A DNA stretch of 64,000 bases from Dyella telluris (GCF_014297575.1 NZ_CP060412.1:4774001-4838000); one strand, 5' to 3'; positions 9,345-18,858 are shown, counted from the stretch's first letter. Numbers and translations: made by a program. The notes: generated by a model not told the origin, from the sequence alone.

Positions 9345-12331
9345 CAGAAGGTGGCGCGGAACACCAGCTCGTATCGTCGGTCAGCGACGAACCAGCTGCG
9401 GGTGTACAGGCGCGTATCCACCGTGCCGTCGGCGTAGCTGGTCGGCCCCATCAGCACCTTGGTCTGGGCGTTGTTGAGGTTGTTCATCTGCAGGCCCACC
9501 TGCATGTTCTTGTTGATCTTGTAGAAGATCGAGCCGTCGAGCTGGCCGAAGCTGTCCGACCACGTCGGCAGATGCGTGGCAGCGTCGCTGGTGGTGAGCA
9601 GGTAGCGCGAGCGCCAGTTCCAGGCCAGTCGCACCGACCACGGACCGTACTCGTACATGCCGATGAAGTTGTAGCTGTTCTTGGACAGGCCAGCCAGCGG
9701 CAGTGCCACACCGGTCACCGTGGTGGCCGAGTAAGGATCGGTCGCCGAGTTCACGCCACCCTGGCTGTCCACGTAGGTGTAGTTGGCCTGCACGCCCAGG
9801 CCCTTGAGCCAGCCCGGCAGGAAATCGAAGAACTGCGAGTAGCCAACTTCCGCACCTTTGATCTTGCCCGTGCCGTTGTTGTACGGGCGCGTCACCAGGT
9901 AATCCTGACCGCTGTAGGTCTCGGTGCGCGTCTCGGTGCTGATGTAGTCGGAGATGTCCTTGTAGAACAGCGTGGTGTACAGCGAGCCGGTCGGTGCGAA
10001 GTACCACTCCAGCGCGGTGTCGTACTGCGTGGCCACCATCGGCTTCAGGTTCGGATTGCCCGCGATGCCGGTCCACTGCGTCACCGCCGTGTTGTCCGCA
10101 TTGAGCGTGGCCGACAGCTGCAGGTACGGCGACAGCTGGTTGAAGTCCGGACGCGTCATGGCCTTGGACGCCGCGATACGCCACTGCAGGCTATCGGTGA
10201 ACTTGAAGCGCAGGTTCAGGCTGGGCAGCACGTTGTTGTAGTCGCCGCCGCCGCTGTTGGCGAAATACTGGCCGGTGTACTGCGCTTTCAGTTCATCCGA
10301 CACGCCCGCCTGCGTCAGGTTGGGGTACTGGCCGTAGCCCGCGGCATCCGTGCTGGTGTGCACGAAGCGGACGCCGATGTTGCCATCCACGGGAATGCCG
10401 AGCGCGTCGTCATTGCCGAAGTACAGGATGCCGTAGGCGCCCTGCGTGTCTTCGCTCTGGTTGTTGACGTTCTGCGGACCGTAGACGTCGTTCGGCGACC
10501 AGCCCCAGGACACGCCGATCGAATGCAGCAGCTGGTAGGCCTCCTGATAATTCATGGCCAGCGCGTCGGACGGCGCGTAGACCGAAGGCACCTTCACCTT
10601 GCCGCGGAAGAAGTTGTTGAAGTTGTACATCACCGCCTGGCTGGGCAGGTAGTTCGCCATGTCGGCCAGGCCCGAGGGACTGTCGATGGTGGCCCAGTTG
10701 TCGGTGATCACGCCCCAGTTGTAACCGGTGGTCTTGTTGGTTTCGTCGCGGTTGGTGGTGCGCACGCCGAAACGCATGTACTTCAGCCAGCTGTTGTCCT
10801 CGAAGTTGTATTCGAGGTCGAGGCGGTAAGCGCGCTCCATGCCGCGCTGGTCTTCGTGGTGATCCATCGCCGCCGCCCAGAAATAGTTGGCGGGGTTGTT
10901 CACATAGTTCGACGGGTTGACCGAGATGCTCGGCTTGGCACCGTTGGAGTCGTCCAGGTACAGGCCCGGCAGATAGGTGGCATCGAACACCGTGAAGTCC
11001 AGCGACTTGCTGGTCGACTTCACGAACTGCATGTCACCAGAGAGGATCATCTGGTCGGAGATGTTGTACTTGAACGCCGAGGACCAGTCGGTGGTGATGG
11101 TGCGCTGCTGGGCGTAGCGGTTATCGCTGTTGAAGCGCACGCCATCGCCGGTGAGGTTGCCGCGCCACGAATCCGAGGTCAGCCAGCCGTTCTGGAACAC
11201 GCCTTCCGGGTTGTAACCGAAGGTGGTGCCGGTGGCGGGCGAAATGGCGTTGGAGGTGTCGTTGAAGAACGCCGCATGCTCGTTCCAGTTCATGCGGTAA
11301 TCCGAGCGCAGCGCCTGCGTGCTCAGCTCCAGGTCACTGTTCGGGCGCCACTGCAGCGCACCGGACAGACCGATGCGGGTGCGACCGAAATCCAGCGTGC
11401 GCCAGTCGGCGCCGCCCGGCACGTACACGGTATTGAGGTTGGAGCCAGCCAGCACGGCGGCATCGGTGCGCTTCACGAACGGCTCGTTCTGGATGCCGTC
11501 GGTGCGCGTGGCCAGCTGCGAGTAGGCCACGTCGAACAAAGCGCCGAATTCGCCGTGGTTTTCGGTCTGCCAGCGGTTGCTGTACAGGAACGACGTCGAG
11601 GGCTTGCTCTTCTGGGACAGGTCGCCTTCGTTGATGCCACCGGTGAAGCCGATCAGCTGGCCCGGTGCGTCGAACGGCATGCGCGTGCGCAGGTTCACCG
11701 TACCGCCGATGCCGCCTTCGATGATGTCGGCCGACGGGTTCTTGTACACATCGACGCCGGCCATGAGTTCGGCCGGCACGTCTTCGAAGCTGAGGCCACG
11801 GCCGCTGTTGGCGGAGAACACGTCACGCCCGTTCAGCTCGCCGCGCACCTGGGTCAGGCCGCGAATCAGCACGCCGCTGCCTTCCGCCGACGGATGGTCC
11901 GGGTCGCCCGGGGAAATGAAGTGGTCCACGGTGACGCCGCTGATGCGCTGCAGGGTTTCCGTGACGCTGCGATCGGGCAGCGCGCCGATGTCGACGGCGG
12001 TGACCGAATCCACGATCTGGTCGGCATTGCGCTTGAGATCCTGCGCGGACGCCAGGCTGGCGCGCACGCCGGTGACGGTGATGCCGTCGAGGTTCTTGGC
12101 ATCCTTGGCGCTGGTGTCTTCAGCTTTTTTCTTGTTCTTCGCATCGGCGGGCTTGGCCTGGTCGCCGGACTGGCTCTGTGCCTGGTCCTGGGTCGCAGCG
12201 GCCTGCTGGGCGCGCGCGTTCAGCGGCGTGTAGAGCAGCGCCATGCCGATCGCCACGGCGACGGAAAGGCGCGCCAATGGCAAGGAATGTTGAGTCGCAC
12301 CGGCGATTTTCCCGTGCACGGTCTGGATCAT
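9344..12331 (-). CDS. TonB-dependent receptor for oligosaccharides, likely xyloglucan
   Basis: This outer-membrane receptor takes up ligands with energy from TonB-ExbBD. It is 995 residues long with a signal peptide of about 41 residues (ending LNARA), a Lys/Asp-rich linker, then a TonB-box/plug start (LDGITVTGVRASL) and plug motifs (IGALPDRSVTETLQRISGV). The 22-strand barrel follows and ends in a terminal Phe (YELVFRATF). I used the ATG at 12331, which has GGGGAGAG about 9 bases upstream, rather than the more distal Met at 12418. It heads the operon and would import the long xyloglucan oligosaccharides released by secreted GH74. The receptor class is certain; its substrate comes from context. 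Confidence 0.93.
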   Translation of the reverse strand: MIQTVHGKIAGATQHSLPLARLSVAVAIGMALLYTPLNARAQQAAATQDQAQSQSGDQAKPADAKNKKKAEDTSAKDAKNLDGITVTGVRASLASAQDLKRNADQIVDSVTAVDIGALPDRSVTETLQRISGVTVDHFISPGDPDHPSAEGSGVLIRGLTQVRGELNGRDVFSANSGRGLSFEDVPAELMAGVDVYKNPSADIIEGGIGGTVNLRTRMPFDAPGQLIGFTGGINEGDLSQKSKPSTSFLYSNRWQTENHGEFGALFDVAYSQLATRTDGIQNEPFVKRTDAAVLAGSNLNTVYVPGGADWRTLDFGRTRIGLSGALQWRPNSDLELSTQALRSDYRMNWNEHAAFFNDTSNAISPATGTTFGYNPEGVFQNGWLTSDSWRGNLTGDGVRFNSDNRYAQQRTITTDWSSAFKYNISDQMILSGDMQFVKSTSKSLDFTVFDATYLPGLYLDDSNGAKPSISVNPSNYVNNPANYFWAAAMDHHEDQRGMERAYRLDLEYNFEDNSWLKYMRFGVRTTNRDETNKTTGYNWGVITDNWATIDSPSGLADMANYLPSQAVMYNFNNFFRGKVKVPSVYAPSDALAMNYQEAYQLLHSIGVSWGWSPNDVYGPQNVNNQSEDTQGAYGILYFGNDDALGIPVDGNIGVRFVHTSTDAAGYGQYPNLTQAGVSDELKAQYTGQYFANSGGGDYNNVLPSLNLRFKFTDSLQWRIAASKAMTRPDFNQLSPYLQLSATLNADNTAVTQWTGIAGNPNLKPMVATQYDTALEWYFAPTGSLYTTLFYKDISDYISTETRTETYSGQDYLVTRPYNNGTGKIKGAEVGYSQFFDFLPGWLKGLGVQANYTYVDSQGGVNSATDPYSATTVTGVALPLAGLSKNSYNFIGMYEYGPWSVRLAWNWRSRYLLTTSDAATHLPTWSDSFGQLDGSIFYKINKNMQVGLQMNNLNNAQTKVLMGPTSYADGTVDTRLYTRSWFVADRRYELVFRATF

Positions 12332-12498
12332 GGTCAAAGCTCTCCCCGTCTTGTCGTTGGCCATCGGCCGAAACCGCAGGCTGCGTACTCCCGGACCCCC
12401 ACGATCCGGTGGCTGCATCAGGCCGATTCACGGACCCGGGGCAACCTCACGCGCTCTGCTTGGTGGTGGCGCATGCTGAATTGCGCTGTCGCGGCACA

Positions 12499-12512
12499 CA
12501 ATTACGAAATTG
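12499..12512. promoter_or_regulatory. candidate operator upstream of the xyloglucan operon
   Basis: CAATTACGAAATTG has 5-bp arms around a 4-base centre and lies about 170 bases upstream of the receptor start. A second symmetric site, GCCGTTCAAACGGC (12556-12569, 6-bp arms), lies further out. Either could bind the xyloglucan regulator. Both are short enough to be chance. Confidence 0.25.
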
Positions 12513-12635
12513 ATGGGCGCGAATAACGTTTCTTCATTTGCGGTTGCCACATCGGGCCGTTCAAACGGCACGCCACTGCGGATTTCCGAGCCGCTTACCG
12601 CCCGGAAATCGCAATTCCACCGGCGTCCCAAGCCG

Positions 12636-12911
12636 GCCAGAGGCTGCCTGGCCGCCCTCACCCTGCTTGTGCGCAACCCTGCCGCAAGCTTCCTGGCGCC
12701 AGCACCGGCGGCGGGAGCCATCACGCCGCAACAGGCCCAACTGCGCTGGCAAAAGGCCACAGAAGGCTATGCGCCGGCACGGGCCGCGCTGGTGGCCAAG
12801 GTGGAGGAAGGTGCCGCGCTGGGGCCGATCCGACCCGATGGGGCAACACTGCGAAATTACCGGGAACCGGCGTGGCTCGACAACGCCAGATTTGGCATTT
12901 TCGTTCGATAA
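12636..12911 (+). pseudogene. N-terminal remnant of a GH29 alpha-L-fucosidase
   Basis: The plus frame here reads ITPQQAQLRWQKA... and ends in NYREPAWLDNARFGIFVR followed by a stop. This matches the start of GH29 alpha-L-fucosidases, in which ...P.W..DAKFGIFIHWG leads into the barrel. The frame stops exactly where the HWG motif should follow, and I find no further GH29 motif in any frame downstream. Upstream residues (RGCLAALTLLV...) could be a decayed signal peptide. Fucose is a side-chain sugar of xyloglucan, so this probably marks a lost partner gene of the adjacent operon. It could instead be a rearrangement junction. The similarity is to a short conserved segment only. Confidence 0.6.
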
Positions 12912-13153
12912 GGCCCTATGCCGTGCTGGCTTTGCCCGCGATGGGCGCGAGCAACCTTCAACGATTGCGGCGGTAAGATCGATTCAGATGTGAACGTTCC
13001 CGCCTATTCGGGTCCTTATGGCCCACGCAGCAACGCATCGCACTGAACGATGACCAGCACGCGGGTCATGGCTGGGCCCAAGTTTCAAACGCCTTGCGAG
13101 CCGACCCCGCGCCTGACGCCACTGCCGCCAGGCACGGAAATCAGCGAGGGATA

Positions 13154-14785
13154 TCAGGCGATGGCGCGATAGGTGAAGTTGCGCATCAGCACACTGCCCT
13201 CGCCCGCGCTGTAGACGCCGATCTTCAGGCTGAGGAAGCCGCCGAAGGTGTTGTGGTGGAGCCCGGAGACCTCCATGCGCAGGCCATGCAGCTGCCAGGT
13301 TTTTCCGCCATCCACCGAATAGTGGTACGTCACCACATTTTCCTGATTGGTCACGCGGATACGAATGCTGGATGCTTGCATCGGCACGCGCATCCAGGGC
13401 TGTTCCTCGGCGTATTCAAAGGTTTTCAGCACGTGCTCGCGCTGGGAAAGACCGACGCCGACGAAAGCCTTGCCGTTGTAGAACAGCAGCAGGCCGCCTT
13501 CGGCGCCACCGGTCAATTCGAGCGTCACCTCGGCCACATAGCTGCGATCACCCGGCAGGCAGGTCAGCGGCGAGCAATCCACCGGCGAACCACCCTTGGC
13601 GGCCAGGCGCAGGCCACCCGCCTCGTAGTTCAGCCGCCTGGTTTCTTCAGGCTTGGGGTCGAACAGGCTCCACTGCACGCCAAACTTGCGGCTGCTGAAA
13701 TCGTCCGACAGGGCCAGGCCGTTCGGCCCGCTCACGCCACCCTTCGGCTTGGGCAGCGGCCGCGAGAGATCGCCACCCCTGGCCTTGAACCAGCCATCGG
13801 CGGTCCATTCGATGGGTTCGAGCAAGGTCTGGCGGCCCAGCGTGCGGAAGCCGTTCTCGTAGCCGTGATAGACCATCCACCAGTCGCCCGCCGGCCCTTC
13901 GACCAGCGTGGCATGCCCGCGCGACCACCACGGTTCCGCTGCACTGACCGTACGTACCAGCGGATTGTGCGGGCAATGCTCCCAGGGGCCATGTATGGAA
14001 CGGGAGCGCGCCGCGATCACCATGTGACTGGTCGGCGGGCCGGCCGTGCCACCTACCGCCGTCACCAGATAGAACCACTTGCCGTGCCGCAGCAGCTTCG
14101 GGCCCTCGGGAGCAAAGTCCTCGACGACCCAGTCATCGGGATAGCGCCAGGGGCTGTAAGCCGGTTCCAGCTTGCCGTCGGCGGCCAGGCCATCGTCGGT
14201 AAGCCGCACGCGGCGGATGCCATTGACGAACAGGTAGCGCTTGCCGTCTTCGCCCACGATGTGGCCCGGATCAATGCAGCCATCGATATGCAGGTCGATG
14301 GGGTCGCTCCACGGCCCTTCGATGTGATCGGCCCAGATCACGTACAGCGCCCAGCCGCGATCGCCCGCACTGGCCGGGATATAGATGAAATAGCGACCGT
14401 TGTGCTTGCACAGGTCCACCGCGAACACGGTGCCCAGCGGTTTGGTCAGCGCGGCGGTCACCGGCGCCCAGTTCACCAGGTCGGTGGAATGCCAGATCAC
14501 CAGCCCCGGGCACGCATAGAACGACGTGAACGTCATGTAGTAGTCGCTGCCATCCTTGAGGATGGTCGGATCGGGATGATCACCCGCGACGATCGGGTTC
14601 AGGTAAGTGCCATCGCCGAGGTCAGCCATGCGCTGCCCTTCGATGCCGGCGCGCTGCCGGGCGGCCTTGCCGCCGGGTTGCGGAGCAGCCTGCGGCCCCG
14701 CGATGGCTGTGCCCATGGAGAACGGCGCAGCGGCCGCTCCTGCCAGCATCAGCTTGATAGCATCTCGACGCGAACCATCCACCAT
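13154..14785 (-). CDS. exported GH43-family glycosidase with C-terminal beta-sandwich
   Basis: The protein (543 residues from ATG 14785, with GGAGAG 6 bases upstream) has a Tat-like leader (SRRDAIKLMLAG). A five-bladed GH43 propeller follows: YLNPIVAGDHPDPTI with Asp72 the likely base, GCIDPGHIVGEDGK for the modulating Asp, and APEGPKLL for the acid Glu. From about residue 350 there is a concanavalin-like C-terminal domain (YVAEVTLELTGGAEGGLLLF) typical of beta-xylosidases and arabinofuranosidases. It would release xylose or arabinose from hemicellulose. It is a single gene on the same strand as the xyloglucan operon but about 0.8 kb upstream of it. The exact GH43 subfamily is not assignable by eye. 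Confidence 0.88.
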   Translation of the reverse strand: MVDGSRRDAIKLMLAGAAAAPFSMGTAIAGPQAAPQPGGKAARQRAGIEGQRMADLGDGTYLNPIVAGDHPDPTILKDGSDYYMTFTSFYACPGLVIWHSTDLVNWAPVTAALTKPLGTVFAVDLCKHNGRYFIYIPASAGDRGWALYVIWADHIEGPWSDPIDLHIDGCIDPGHIVGEDGKRYLFVNGIRRVRLTDDGLAADGKLEPAYSPWRYPDDWVVEDFAPEGPKLLRHGKWFYLVTAVGGTAGPPTSHMVIAARSRSIHGPWEHCPHNPLVRTVSAAEPWWSRGHATLVEGPAGDWWMVYHGYENGFRTLGRQTLLEPIEWTADGWFKARGGDLSRPLPKPKGGVSGPNGLALSDDFSSRKFGVQWSLFDPKPEETRRLNYEAGGLRLAAKGGSPVDCSPLTCLPGDRSYVAEVTLELTGGAEGGLLLFYNGKAFVGVGLSQREHVLKTFEYAEEQPWMRVPMQASSIRIRVTNQENVVTYHYSVDGGKTWQLHGLRMEVSGLHHNTFGGFLSLKIGVYSAGEGSVLMRNFTYRAIA

Positions 14786-15036
14786 GAAAACTCTCCGCCA
14801 CGCGCAATCCACAAGCGCCCGATTGTGCATGGCGAAGCGCCCCGACCCGCTTATGAAAGTCGCCGCGAGCGATTGTTTTTTTTAATCGTGCACACGTGGC
14901 ACGTCTCCACGCCACGGGGAGCGTCCACACCATTCCAGTTACGGGAAGGCAGCCTGGCGGCTGCCGGGGATGTTCAATGGAAGCCGTCGGGGGACGTCAG
15001 GGACCTTCGCCAAGCTGATCACTGACGCCTGCGTGG

Positions 15037-15480
15037 TCAACCTATGCCCGTTTTTTTCCGAGGACTGAAGCAGGCAAAGATCATGATCAAAAAAACGGCC
15101 AGCACGACCGTTTCATGCCACCCCCAGACAGCAAGCTCGACCACTGATGTCCCAGGATCAGCCGGGTCGTAATACACCGTCAGGCGGCCGGTTGAACCCA
15201 TCGTCATGGGCCGATCATTGCGCGGCGGCTCACTCACTGCCGCATATTTTTTCCCCGCAACCACATAGGTGTATGCAACACCCGGCACCATGATTTTTTG
15301 CATGCTCTTTCCGGATATCCAGCGGGGCACCATGATCGAAGTGACCGCCGCTGCCTCCGTGGATGGCCATGAACGCTGAGCTTCCAGCTGATAGATCTGG
15401 TAAGCAAGCACACCGCCGAAGGTGAGCAGAACCATGCCTTGGAACAGGCGTATCGACAGATATACGAGCAGGAAGCGCAT
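15037..15480 (-). CDS. DUF3592-type membrane protein
   Basis: This 147-residue protein has one transmembrane helix near each end (about 8-28 and 118-138). Between them is a small beta domain with the pattern expected of DUF3592 (GVAYTYVVAGKKYAAVSEP, RLTVYYDPADPGTSVVE). The family is of unknown function and common in gammaproteobacteria. No operon partner is evident. The conserved YYDPxxP element is the strongest support for the family call. Confidence 0.7.
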   Translation of the reverse strand: MRFLLVYLSIRLFQGMVLLTFGGVLAYQIYQLEAQRSWPSTEAAAVTSIMVPRWISGKSMQKIMVPGVAYTYVVAGKKYAAVSEPPRNDRPMTMGSTGRLTVYYDPADPGTSVVELAVWGWHETVVLAVFLIMIFACFSPRKKTGIG

Positions 15481-15796
15481 TCGTTGTTACCGCATTTCAG
15501 GTGGATCCGCATGAACGTGGAGCCAGGGGCGGCCCACAAAGCCCTTATCCCAGCGCTCTCTCCGGCGCAGGCCGGAATGACGAGCCATAAAACGCGAGGC
15601 GTCTTTCCAGCAACTCCAATGCACGATTCAAGCCAGGCGACGCTGGCGCCCAGGGTCAAACTGCACAACGGGCCGCCATCGTAAGGTTCCGTCACCGGGC
15701 AATCGACCAGACCCGTCCGAATTGCGAGTTGCGCTCGCTGTCCGAGGGCGAACCCTTGCACGGCCCTGGCCTCACGTCGAACGGCGCAGAAGATCC
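15481..15796. other. intergenic region with one REP-like element
   Basis: About 316 bases with no gene I can support. It contains the repeat at 15561-15584. It lies between the start of the DUF3592 gene and the end of the peptidase gene, both on the minus strand, so the promoter of the former should be here. Confidence 0.5.
15561..15584. repeat. REP-like dispersed element, copy 1
   Basis: TCCGGCGCAGGCCGGAATGA followed by CGAG is an imperfect hairpin. Related copies occur at 61188-61213 and 61281-61310. All share the GGAATGACG end and an inner CCGGC/GCCGG stem, the form of REP sequences scattered between genes in Xanthomonadales. Confidence 0.7.
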
Positions 15797-16732
15797 CTAG
15801 GGCAACGGAATGCCGGGATACCAGCCGCTTTTGGCCAGGAATGCCTTGGGGTCGGACATGCCAAGAATTTCGCGCAGGGCCTGACGCTTGTCGGCTGCAT
15901 GCTGGTAATAGGCTTTGGCGATGCGGTAGCCGACCCAGTAGCCCATGTCGCCGGGCTTGGTCAGCGTGCCGTTGTAGAGCCACGCGGAAAGATCGGTGTT
16001 GTCTTCATCCGCGGCGAAGCGGGTTTCGATCTCCTTCTCATGCCCCCTGGCCATCGCCGCCAGGTGCGCGTAGGACACGCGGCCGGCGATCTGTTCGCCG
16101 ACAAACTCGGCAGAGCCTTCAATCAGGGACGCCTCCAGCACCGTTGGCTTGGCATCATCGAATACACCAGGCGCCAGCTGCGCCTGCTGCACATGCGCGT
16201 ATTCGTGGGCAAGCACGTAGACGAAACGGTCTTCCAGATTGGCGTCGAGATAGCTGATGGCGCACAGGGCTTCCAGCCCGACCATGACGCCGGACGCATC
16301 GGCAATGGCCACCGGTTTGCCGCGCCCCACGGCAATGGTCAGCGGCGCGGAACGTGCCGATGGGTCGAGCTGCATCAGCTTGTCGAGCGCCACATCCAGC
16401 CGCTTGCGTGCCTGCGGCAACACCGCCATGCAGCGTTTGGCATCCGCATACATGGCCGGATGCGCCGCGATGGCATCGGCAATGGCTTTGCTGGTGGTGT
16501 GGCGCTGCTCGAAAAAGCGATGCAGGCCATCCGACCCGTGGTCGACATAATCACGCTGGATCGGGTCGACCGTCGGATGCCCGCCGGCTGCGTCGTAGAC
16601 CTTGTAGAAGAGGTAGACGTCGTCGATATGGATGGCGGGTGTCGAAGAGGCTTCGACGGGTGCGGCGGGCGCCACCTGGGTCCATGCCATCGCGAACAAG
16701 ATCGCGCCTACCTGCCTCATGGTCTTCTTCAT
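15797..16732 (-). CDS. predicted exported zinc metallopeptidase (DUF2268/gluzincin type)
   Basis: The 311-residue protein starts at ATG 16732 (GAGG 5 bases upstream) with a signal peptide MKKTMRQVGAILFAMAWTQV. A zinc-binding HEYAH motif lies within VYVLAHEYAHVQQAQ, and about 30 residues later LIEGSAEFVGEQIAG offers the third ligand Glu. This is the arrangement of DUF2268-like predicted Zn proteases. The early segment HIDDVYLFYKVYDAA resembles other exported members. It is divergent from the LysR gene at 16987. No substrate can be inferred. The longer upstream reading frame lacks a leader and was not used. Confidence 0.7.
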   Translation of the reverse strand: MKKTMRQVGAILFAMAWTQVAPAAPVEASSTPAIHIDDVYLFYKVYDAAGGHPTVDPIQRDYVDHGSDGLHRFFEQRHTTSKAIADAIAAHPAMYADAKRCMAVLPQARKRLDVALDKLMQLDPSARSAPLTIAVGRGKPVAIADASGVMVGLEALCAISYLDANLEDRFVYVLAHEYAHVQQAQLAPGVFDDAKPTVLEASLIEGSAEFVGEQIAGRVSYAHLAAMARGHEKEIETRFAADEDNTDLSAWLYNGTLTKPGDMGYWVGYRIAKAYYQHAADKRQALREILGMSDPKAFLAKSGWYPGIPLP

Positions 16733-16986
16733 CCGCGCCTCGCGAGGGAAAGAACCAGCTGCCACTTGCCGACGAACCCGATAATCCCGCCATTTCAGGG
16801 CATTGCAGGGCCCTGACAACCGGATTTCCCGGCACTTCATCACGCGACCGGTGCAGCTCCTAGTACCATAAGTCACCACACGGCACCGCCAGCCCCTCGG
16901 GTTTGCGCGTCCGCTTGCTTGAAGGCGGCTCTCGGGACGAGAGCCTGCATTCCCCACCCCCGCATCGGCAACACGATCTTTCCATC

Positions 16987-17916
16987 ATGGAACCCTATCG
17001 ATTCGGCGACATCGCTGCGTTCGTTGCCGCCGTCCGGTCCGGCAGCTTCACGGCGGCCGCCAGCGGACTGGGCCTCACCCGTTCCGCCGTAGGCAAGAGC
17101 ATCACGCGACTGGAAAGCCAGCTTGGCGTGCGGCTGCTCCATCGCACCACGCGCAAGCTCAGCCTCACCGACGAAGGCGCCGTCGTGTATGACCGCTGGC
17201 GGCAGATCCTGGATGAGCTGGAAGACGTGGACGCCACCATGGCGCTGCGGCGTAGCCGCCCCACCGGCACGCTGCGACTGATGGTGCCGCCCTCGTTCGG
17301 ACGACGCCACATCATGCCGGTGATCCACGATTACCTGAAGCAATGGCCGGAGCTGCGCGCGGAGCTATGGTTCACCGATCGCTACGTCAGCGTGATCGAC
17401 GAAGGCTTCGACCTGGCGATACGCATCGGCGCACCCAAGGATGACTCCATGGTGCTGACGCGCACGGTGGCGTGGCAGCAGTTCATGGTCTGCGCATCGC
17501 CCGACTATCTTGCGCGACGCGGCGCACCGCAGACGCCGGATGACCTGGCCAGCCACGACACCATCGTCTACATCAACGCCGAACGGCCGCGCCCGTGGCG
17601 ACTGCAGACCGCTGATGGCCCTTATGTGCATGAAGGTCCCGGTCGCATCAGCGTCGACAACTCCGATGCGATACGCGAATCCGCACTGGCCGGTATGGGT
17701 CTGGCGCATCTGGCCAACTACGTGATCGGCGACGACCTGCGCGCAGGTCGGCTGGTCGAGGTACTGCAGGCCTATCGTCCGCCGCCGGACCCGATCCGGC
17801 TGGTCTATCCCAGCAAGCGGCATCTCACGCCACGCACACGCGCCTTCATCGACTTTCTGGTGGAGCGGTGGGCCGATGGCGTGCCATGGGAACCGGGCAG
17901 CTCGCCCGCGCCCTGA
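16987..17916 (+). CDS. LysR-family transcriptional regulator
   Basis: This 309-residue protein starts at ATG 16987. An N-terminal winged helix-turn-helix covers residues 1-60 (FVAAVRSGSFTAAASGLGLT, SAVGKSITRLESQLGVRLLH). A LysR substrate domain follows (LRLMVPPSFGRRHIMPVIHD ... GFDLAIRIGAPKDDSMVLTR). The body is typical of the large CrgA/DsdC-like LysR group that commonly controls a neighbouring oxidoreductase or exporter. The peptidase gene is divergent, 254 bases away. The FUSC exporter about 1.1 kb downstream is another possible target, as LysR genes often sit beside AaeB-type pumps. The target is unproven. Confidence 0.9.
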   Translation: MEPYRFGDIAAFVAAVRSGSFTAAASGLGLTRSAVGKSITRLESQLGVRLLHRTTRKLSLTDEGAVVYDRWRQILDELEDVDATMALRRSRPTGTLRLMVPPSFGRRHIMPVIHDYLKQWPELRAELWFTDRYVSVIDEGFDLAIRIGAPKDDSMVLTRTVAWQQFMVCASPDYLARRGAPQTPDDLASHDTIVYINAERPRPWRLQTADGPYVHEGPGRISVDNSDAIRESALAGMGLAHLANYVIGDDLRAGRLVEVLQAYRPPPDPIRLVYPSKRHLTPRTRAFIDFLVERWADGVPWEPGSSPAP

Positions 17917-18333
17917 ACTGGAGCGGGCGGCTCGTCTCACACGCACGCCGCGAGCATTGGGGACTGGCAGGACCGTCTGACGGGCGCCGCAGGTGATTTA
18001 TCGATGATGGCGATTCCGTGACACTGGCGCCCCTCGCCGCTCCCCGCACCTTCGAGCAATGACTGCTTACGTGTTTACCGCGCAACCCATGCGCTGCACA
18101 GGCCGCGCCATCCATCCGGGTGCCGCCACCGGCTGACACTCCCCCTCCGCTTTCCCCGAACCGACAGGTAACGCATCACGCGGCAACGACTCGCCGCGCG
18201 GGCTTCCGCGCCCCGGATTCGTGCCTGCCCACGCATCGATGGCCCCGGGAACACACGTTGCCCGGCGAACCGACGCGTCCACCCCGCGCGACACGCGCCG
18301 CGCCCCACTGCTGCCCCAGAGAGAAACTCCGCC
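17917..18333. other. intergenic region, no gene recognised
   Basis: 417 bases between the LysR gene and the lipoprotein gene. Short reading frames on both strands lack recognisable motifs or credible ribosome sites. The promoter for the downstream pair should be here, but I cannot place it. Confidence 0.4.
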
Positions 18334-18858
18334 ATGCACACCTCATCCCGCCTGATCGCCTTCGCCTGTGTCGTTGCCACGCTGCTGCTCACCGGCTGCC
18401 ATGCCACCGTCGACGCGCGCTGGGCCAGTTCCGACGACACGGTCGACCACTGGAAGAAGGCCATGCCGAACCTGCCGGTGGAAGTGCGCGGCGCCCTGCC
18501 CGGCACAACCCATGAACAGATCGCGCAGGCCATTCCCAACGCCAAGGTAATGAGCACCCATGATGTCGACCCCACTGCGGCACGACTGGTGGTGGAACTG
18601 GGCCAGCGTGCAACGCCGCGCGATGACGCCTACTGCGCCGCGCCGGCCTCGGCTATTGCTGCGGGCAATGCACCGGCGCAGCAGACCATGACCTTGACCA
18701 TCTGCGATGGCGCCCGCCTGGTGGCAACCTCGAGCCGCCCGATCGACCCGGCCAAGGCGTCAGTACCGGAGCTGGCCAGTCGCGTGGCCAGCCTGAAGAA
18801 GCTCGCGCTTATCGGCATCTCGCGCGAGCAGATCGACGCGTACCAGATCCAGGGTTGA
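18334..18858 (+). CDS. putative lipoprotein of unknown function
   Basis: This 174-residue protein has a clear lipobox (LLLTGC) at the end of its leader, with Cys about residue 22, so it should be lipid-anchored. The rest is a small alpha/beta-looking domain with two later cysteines (AYCAAPAS, LTICDGARL) that could pair. The C-terminal helix is rich in Leu and Lys. I do not recognise the family. The next gene, a FUSC transporter, begins 120 bases downstream on the same strand, so the two may be co-transcribed. Confidence 0.75.
   Translation: MHTSSRLIAFACVVATLLLTGCHATVDARWASSDDTVDHWKKAMPNLPVEVRGALPGTTHEQIAQAIPNAKVMSTHDVDPTAARLVVELGQRATPRDDAYCAAPASAIAAGNAPAQQTMTLTICDGARLVATSSRPIDPAKASVPELASRVASLKKLALIGISREQIDAYQIQG

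Noticed and set aside
9320..12526. 1068-residue plus-strand open frame opposite the TonB receptor
   Set aside because: Composition is rich in Arg, His, Val and Gln with no domain motif. It is the antisense image of a high-GC coding gene.
14873..14885. T-run upstream of the GH43 gene as a terminator
   Set aside because: No stable stem precedes it on either strand; it is an isolated T tract in the promoter region.
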